A stretch of DNA of 12,807 nt, from NCBI GenBank assembly GCA_025526915.1, contig JAHLKH010000433.1:1-12807 (forward strand). The letters run 5' to 3'. This DNA is from Entophlyctis helioformis (Eukaryota; Chytridiomycota; Chytridiomycetes; Chytridiales; Chytriomycetaceae). How positions within the stretch are numbered: position 1 is the first letter of the stretch; each line of letters begins with the position of its first letter. This document shows positions 9,307 through 12,807 of the stretch, one piece after another. Made by a program: the position numbers and the translations under genes. The notes under the pieces are model-generated. The model had not been told where the DNA came from and did no database searches. It was given only the letters and a program-made list of their open reading frames with translations.

Positions 9307-9387
9307 GCCAGCCAATCAGCGCACGTCCACCAAGCCAGCCAATCAGCGCACGTCCACCAAGCCAGCCAATCAGAGCACGTCCGCCAG
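9307..9387. repeat. Three tandem 27-bp repeats each with a CCAAT box
   Basis: Units at 9307-9333 and 9334-9360 are identical; the unit at 9361-9387 differs at three positions. Each begins GCCAGCCAATCAG and continues to CACGTCC. The CCAAT pentamers lie at 9312-9316, 9339-9343 and 9366-9370, about 110-170 bp upstream of the LTN1 ATG. The context CAGCCAATCAG matches the extended NF-Y/HAP consensus. Open frames through the array are a consequence of the 27-bp (9-codon) period. Confidence 0.85.
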
Positions 9388-9479
9388 GTTCGAGTCAGTC
9401 GACGAGGATGTCGTGTGCACGACATCGATCCGCGATTCGCCAAGCGACGTGCGACTGCCCATACAAACGAACAGCAGTC

Positions 9480-12400
9480 ATGGCAAGAAGGAAACCAAGC
9501 CGCGAGTCAAGGGCAACATGGCGCCTGCCGCTAGCAGGTGAGCCGGGCCGTGCTGCTCCCTCGCCGAGGACTGTTCTGTGCCGCCCTGCTCTGCGCTCGA
9601 TGCTCTTTGTCTGCGCTGGTTTGGCTGGCAGCCCCTGTGCTGGCCTGCTCATGCGCCAGCAGACAGCCCTGTGTTCCGGACACCTAACCTCACCAACCAA
9701 CCACTCCGCCAGCCGAGCTGCCGAGCTTCTTGCCTCTACTTCTGGATCTGGACCGGCTGCGGCATGGCTTTGGCTTTGGAGCTGGTGCTGCTGGAGCTGG
9801 AGCTGGTGCTGGTGGCGCTGGATTCGGGTCTGGATTCGGATCAGGAGCAGCTGCAGGCACCACCGGCGCTGGCGGCCCTGGTTACAGCAGAGGCCCTCCT
9901 GCTCTGGCCTTTGGAGCCAGCTCGGCCGCTGCAGCCACGCTTGCATTCGGCCACAGCCAATTTGCCGCGCTTGACTTGGGTGGTGCGTCGACTTCGAGAG
10001 CCGCAAGCGCATCGTCGTCTGGTTCTGGCGCTGGCGGCGCAGGAGGTGGTGCTGGAGCCATGGGCGACGATCACTCCCACCAGAGCGGCCTGCACCCCGA
10101 TCTGCGAGTCATTCTCAAGAAACTTGCAAAGAGAGACACCACCACCAAGCTCAAGGCGCTCGATGAATTCAACGCCTTTGTTGCAGAGCACCAAGACGCG
10201 GCAGATCTGCAGAGCCTTGTGCCGACTTGGGTAAGCGCCGTCGTTCAACACGCACTGTTGTTCAACGTGCCTGCCAGCCGCATTCTTGCACATTCCCGAT
10301 GAGATGCAGGTGATTGATGCGACCGCTGATTCTTGCACTCTTGCTTTGGACCGCGTTGCACATCTGCCATCATTCCCATCGTCGCTCTGCACCCATCCGC
10401 CGACGGATCGGCATTGCAACAGCCGAGCGTCTACTGCCGTCTCATTGTCGATCCAGATCGTCGCATCCGTGAAGCAATGGCGCGACTTCACGCTGCCATT
10501 GCCAGGCTTCTTCAGAAACAGCTCGCGCCTATCCTCAAGGACATCATTGGGCCATGGATGCTCGCACACTACGATCCCTCAAAGGAAGTCGCCAGGCTCT
10601 CCGCAGACGTTTGAGACAACGTTCCCAAACAAACGCTCCAATGTTGTGCAGTTTTGCCAGTCTGCCATCGTATCGTATGTCTCGTCCAACATTCTCGACC
10701 AGACTCCCGAAACCATGAGCGATCCGCGCTTTACCACGCCGGAAGACATGGCCTCCAAGTTCTCGCGCGTCGTTGCTGCCTCGTTTGACATTCTCGGTGG
10801 CCTCGTTGGTGGGTGGATGAGTAGTGCTTGTCGTTTCAGGAAGCACTCGCATTGACACCACCTGACTGACTGCACCACCAACCGTTGCTCATCATGTCTG
10901 GCCGGTGTGCACTGGTTCATCTGCCTCTGTTCTGCCTACAGAGCTGCTGACCAAGGAAAACATGGCTCTGGAGCAGGACCAGTACGACGCTCTGTTTTCC
11001 AACTCCCACTTTTGGGCTCGTTCTGGCCACGAATATCCGGCTATTCGCCGTTCCTGCTACGTCTTTATCAAAACCTGTCTTTTGAATATGCCTGGTATGT
11101 CAGTATGCACCAGTCCAGCCTGGCGGGCAGGCCGGAAAAGGCTGCACGTGATGCTGCCAGTATGTATGCATTGACTGCAATCTATCCACTGACGATCCTG
11201 CCGACAACACGGTGATTCAGACATTGTCGAGAAGCACCTGGATTTGATTTCGTCGACTTTCCTCGCAAAGGCGTTTCTTGACAAGACTCCTTCAACGCAT
11301 GCCGATCTCTGGAACGCTGTCTTGCTCCTGACAAGACAGTTTCCGGCGTCATGGAAGCTAGCGTCGGCCAAAAAGTCGGTTCTTGGCCGCTTGATCGCGT
11401 TCCTGTCAAACGGCGCGTACGGATCCGTCAGCGCCTCGTATCCTTGTCTGCTGCCGCTTCTCGGAAACCTTCCGATGCAGGTGCGTCCCACTTGCCATTG
11501 TTTGACATTCACAGTTTGCACGACCAACACCTTTCCAATCTCCGCGCGGCTACAGATGATCAAGGAAAACGATGCGGCTTTTTGCAAAGACTTCTTTGCT
11601 GCTTTCTGGAAGGGTCTGGATGCCGTCGAACGCCCGTTTGCGACAATGGCCGTTGATGCGTATTTTGAGTGTCTCCTGTTCCTCATCACCCGCTCTTCAC
11701 AGCTCCCTGAGGCGGCTGCGCTCCGGCTGATGCACACGGACGCATTCCGACCTCTGCTCGCGCATCTCTTCCCATTCAAGCAGCTGACCGATGCCAAGAC
11801 ACGTCTCAGACCAGAGGACGTCGAGTCTGTGTTTGCTTCGTTCTTGCTTCGCATGTGGACATCGCAGTCGGTCACCGATCACCAAAGAGCACAGTTCAAG
11901 ACCAAGCTCGACGAACTTCGTTTCGCTTGGCGTCTCTCAGTCTATGGTGCACCTGCATCCGCAGCAGTCACATGCTCAAGATTACCAGCCTGAATTGCTG
12001 GACGATTCTGATATGGAGGCTGTTTGTGCTCGTCTTGCTGGCCTGACCGTCGCCATCGATAAGGCTGCCCAGTCTCTGCCAGGCGGCGCCACACCCGCCT
12101 TTACTGGCTTTTTCAGCAGCACCGTGTGCAGCATTGTCCAGCATGCCATCAGCGGCATCTCCAGACACGCAAAGCAGGCCGCGCCAGCCGCAACCATGGC
12201 AACTGTCCCCGGCAGCCTCGCGTCTCTCATCGCGTCTCTGATGGCTCATTTCGGCACTGCCATCATTGCTTCACCTCCCGCTGCAGCCGCTGTCTTGACC
12301 TTTCTGTCGGGCGACGCACTGGATGCTATTCGCAGCAACGCAGCATCACCATTTGCCATGTCGCTCCTAGCCGCCACCACATCGGTGTTTGCCACGGTGT

Positions 12401-12807
12401 GCAGCATCAAACCCGACGTTGCACTGACTGAGAAGACCAGGCTCTGTGGGATTCCCTCATGGATGCCGTCTTTGATGTTCCCGACGACCAACTCAAGCTC
12501 CGCGTGCTGCACTCGATCGTTACCAAACCCACAAAGTCCGCCCTCGCAACCATCATCTCCACCAACTGCAGTCTGCTCGACAGCCTTGTCGAAAAGACAG
12601 TCAGCGAGGGCAACCCAGCAAGTCTCCGTATGCCGCCGAGTGCATTGCCGCGTTCTTGCGCACCACACCCGACGAAAGCATTCTCTCCGACAGGGCCATC
12701 CACGACGTCATCTCGACCATCAAGACACCCTCATGTCGGCCTCCCTGTCATACTTGTTGTCCGCAACAAGCACAGCCACGCGGTGTCGGCGCGTCTCATC
12801 AGTCGCA
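9480..12807 (+). CDS. LTN1: Listerin/Ltn1 E3 ubiquitin ligase, N-terminal part (runs off the window)
   Basis: Listerin is the E3 ligase of ribosome-associated quality control: it binds 60S subunits with Rqc2/NEMF and ubiquitinates stalled nascent chains. The N-terminus GKKETKPRVKGNMAP followed by SSRAAELLA matches the listerin signature. Then come a Gly/Ala/Phe-rich tract, LHPDLRVILKKLAKRDTTT, DPDRRIREA, GPWMLAHYDPSKEVA, ETMSDPRF and the HEAT-like segment containing SYPCLLPLLGNLP. Exons: 9480-9537, 9713-10230, 10423-10808, 10942-11094, 11221-11480, 11556 to the window end. Introns 9538-9712, 10231-10422, 10809-10941, 11095-11220 and 11481-11555 join family-conserved residues without gaps (for example VPTW to PSVYCRLIVDPDRR). 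Only roughly the first 900-1000 residues are present; the C-terminal RING domain is missing. The frame breaks at the start codon and near 9765, 10605, 11925, 12430, 12625 and 12725, which suggests assembly indels, though decay cannot be excluded. Confidence 0.88.
9768..9865 (+). repeat. LTN1: Gly/Ala/Phe low-complexity tract in LTN1
   Basis: Codons repeat GGT/GCT/GGA with TTT/TTC to give GFGFGAGAAGAG-like and GFGSGFGSG-like peptides. Listerins have a short GFGxx motif after the RAAELLA signature; here that place is expanded into an FG-like tract. A frame break just upstream, near 9765, separates it from the RAAELLA exon frame. Confidence 0.7.

Larger units (their letters stand above)
8973..9479. 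promoter_or_regulatory. Shared divergent promoter region between the bHLH gene and LTN1
   Basis: About 507 bp separate the two divergent start codons, with no supported gene inside. Going right, it holds a GAT triplet run (about 8996-9010), a T-rich stretch near 9056-9072, a CCAAT at 9153-9157, a GT-rich microsatellite at 9158-9213 and three CCAAT-bearing 27-bp repeats at 9307-9387. No convincing TATA box was seen. The regulatory role is inferred from position and motif content. Confidence 0.6.

Noticed and set aside
9307..9387. Possible CRISPR-like array
   Set aside because: The units are contiguous with no spacers, in a eukaryotic promoter context.
9251..9541. Protein with 9-residue repeats just upstream of LTN1
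   Set aside because: The repeats come from the 27-bp CCAAT array, whose length is a multiple of nine codons. Only the last part (from 9480) matches listerin.

Overview
This is nuclear DNA from a fungus, most likely an early-diverging (chytrid-like) lineage. The coding blocks are cut by many short GT-AG introns (about 75-213 bp, donors often GTATGT). The gene content is fungal: a phytochrome-type hybrid histidine kinase, an HbrB/Bit61-type TORC2 subunit, a Gln-rich bHLH-zipper factor and listerin/Ltn1. The lineage is inferred from gene architecture, not from a search. I see no mobile element, rRNA, tRNA or CRISPR array.

Layout. (1) About 41-4716, + strand: a hybrid histidine kinase with PAS-GAF-PHY-HisKA-HATPase-REC order. 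I place ten introns from reading phase and gap-free family alignment, one of them a GC-AG intron. The kinase and receiver catalytic residues are present, but several bilin-pocket residues of the phytochrome module are replaced. (2) 4756-6082, - strand: a three-exon HbrB/PRR5-family TORC2 subunit. It converges on the kinase with only 39 bp between the stop codons. (3) 6130-8972, - strand: a five-exon transcription factor with a Gln/His-rich N-terminus and a C-terminal bHLH-zipper whose basic region is of the CACGTG-binding type. (4) 8973-9479: a divergent promoter region with a GT-rich microsatellite and three tandem 27-bp repeats, each carrying a perfect CCAAT box. (5) 9480-12807 and beyond, + strand: the N-terminal part of listerin, the E3 ligase of ribosome-associated quality control. 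Its C-terminal RING lies outside the window.

The genes are neighbours rather than an operon. Sensor kinase, TORC2 subunit, transcription factor and nascent-chain E3 are all stress or nutrient related, but the sequence shows no direct functional link.

Two points matter most. First, the phytochrome module looks degenerate: the Asp of the PASDIP motif, the His of the SPxH motif, the PRxSF Arg and the N-terminal Cys motif are lost or not recognisable, while the signalling output is intact. It may be a sensor that no longer binds bilin conventionally. Second, single-nucleotide frame breaks recur in all four genes, in homopolymers, triplet repeats and near the right end. They look more like assembly indels than gene decay, and they limit how exactly the N-termini can be drawn.
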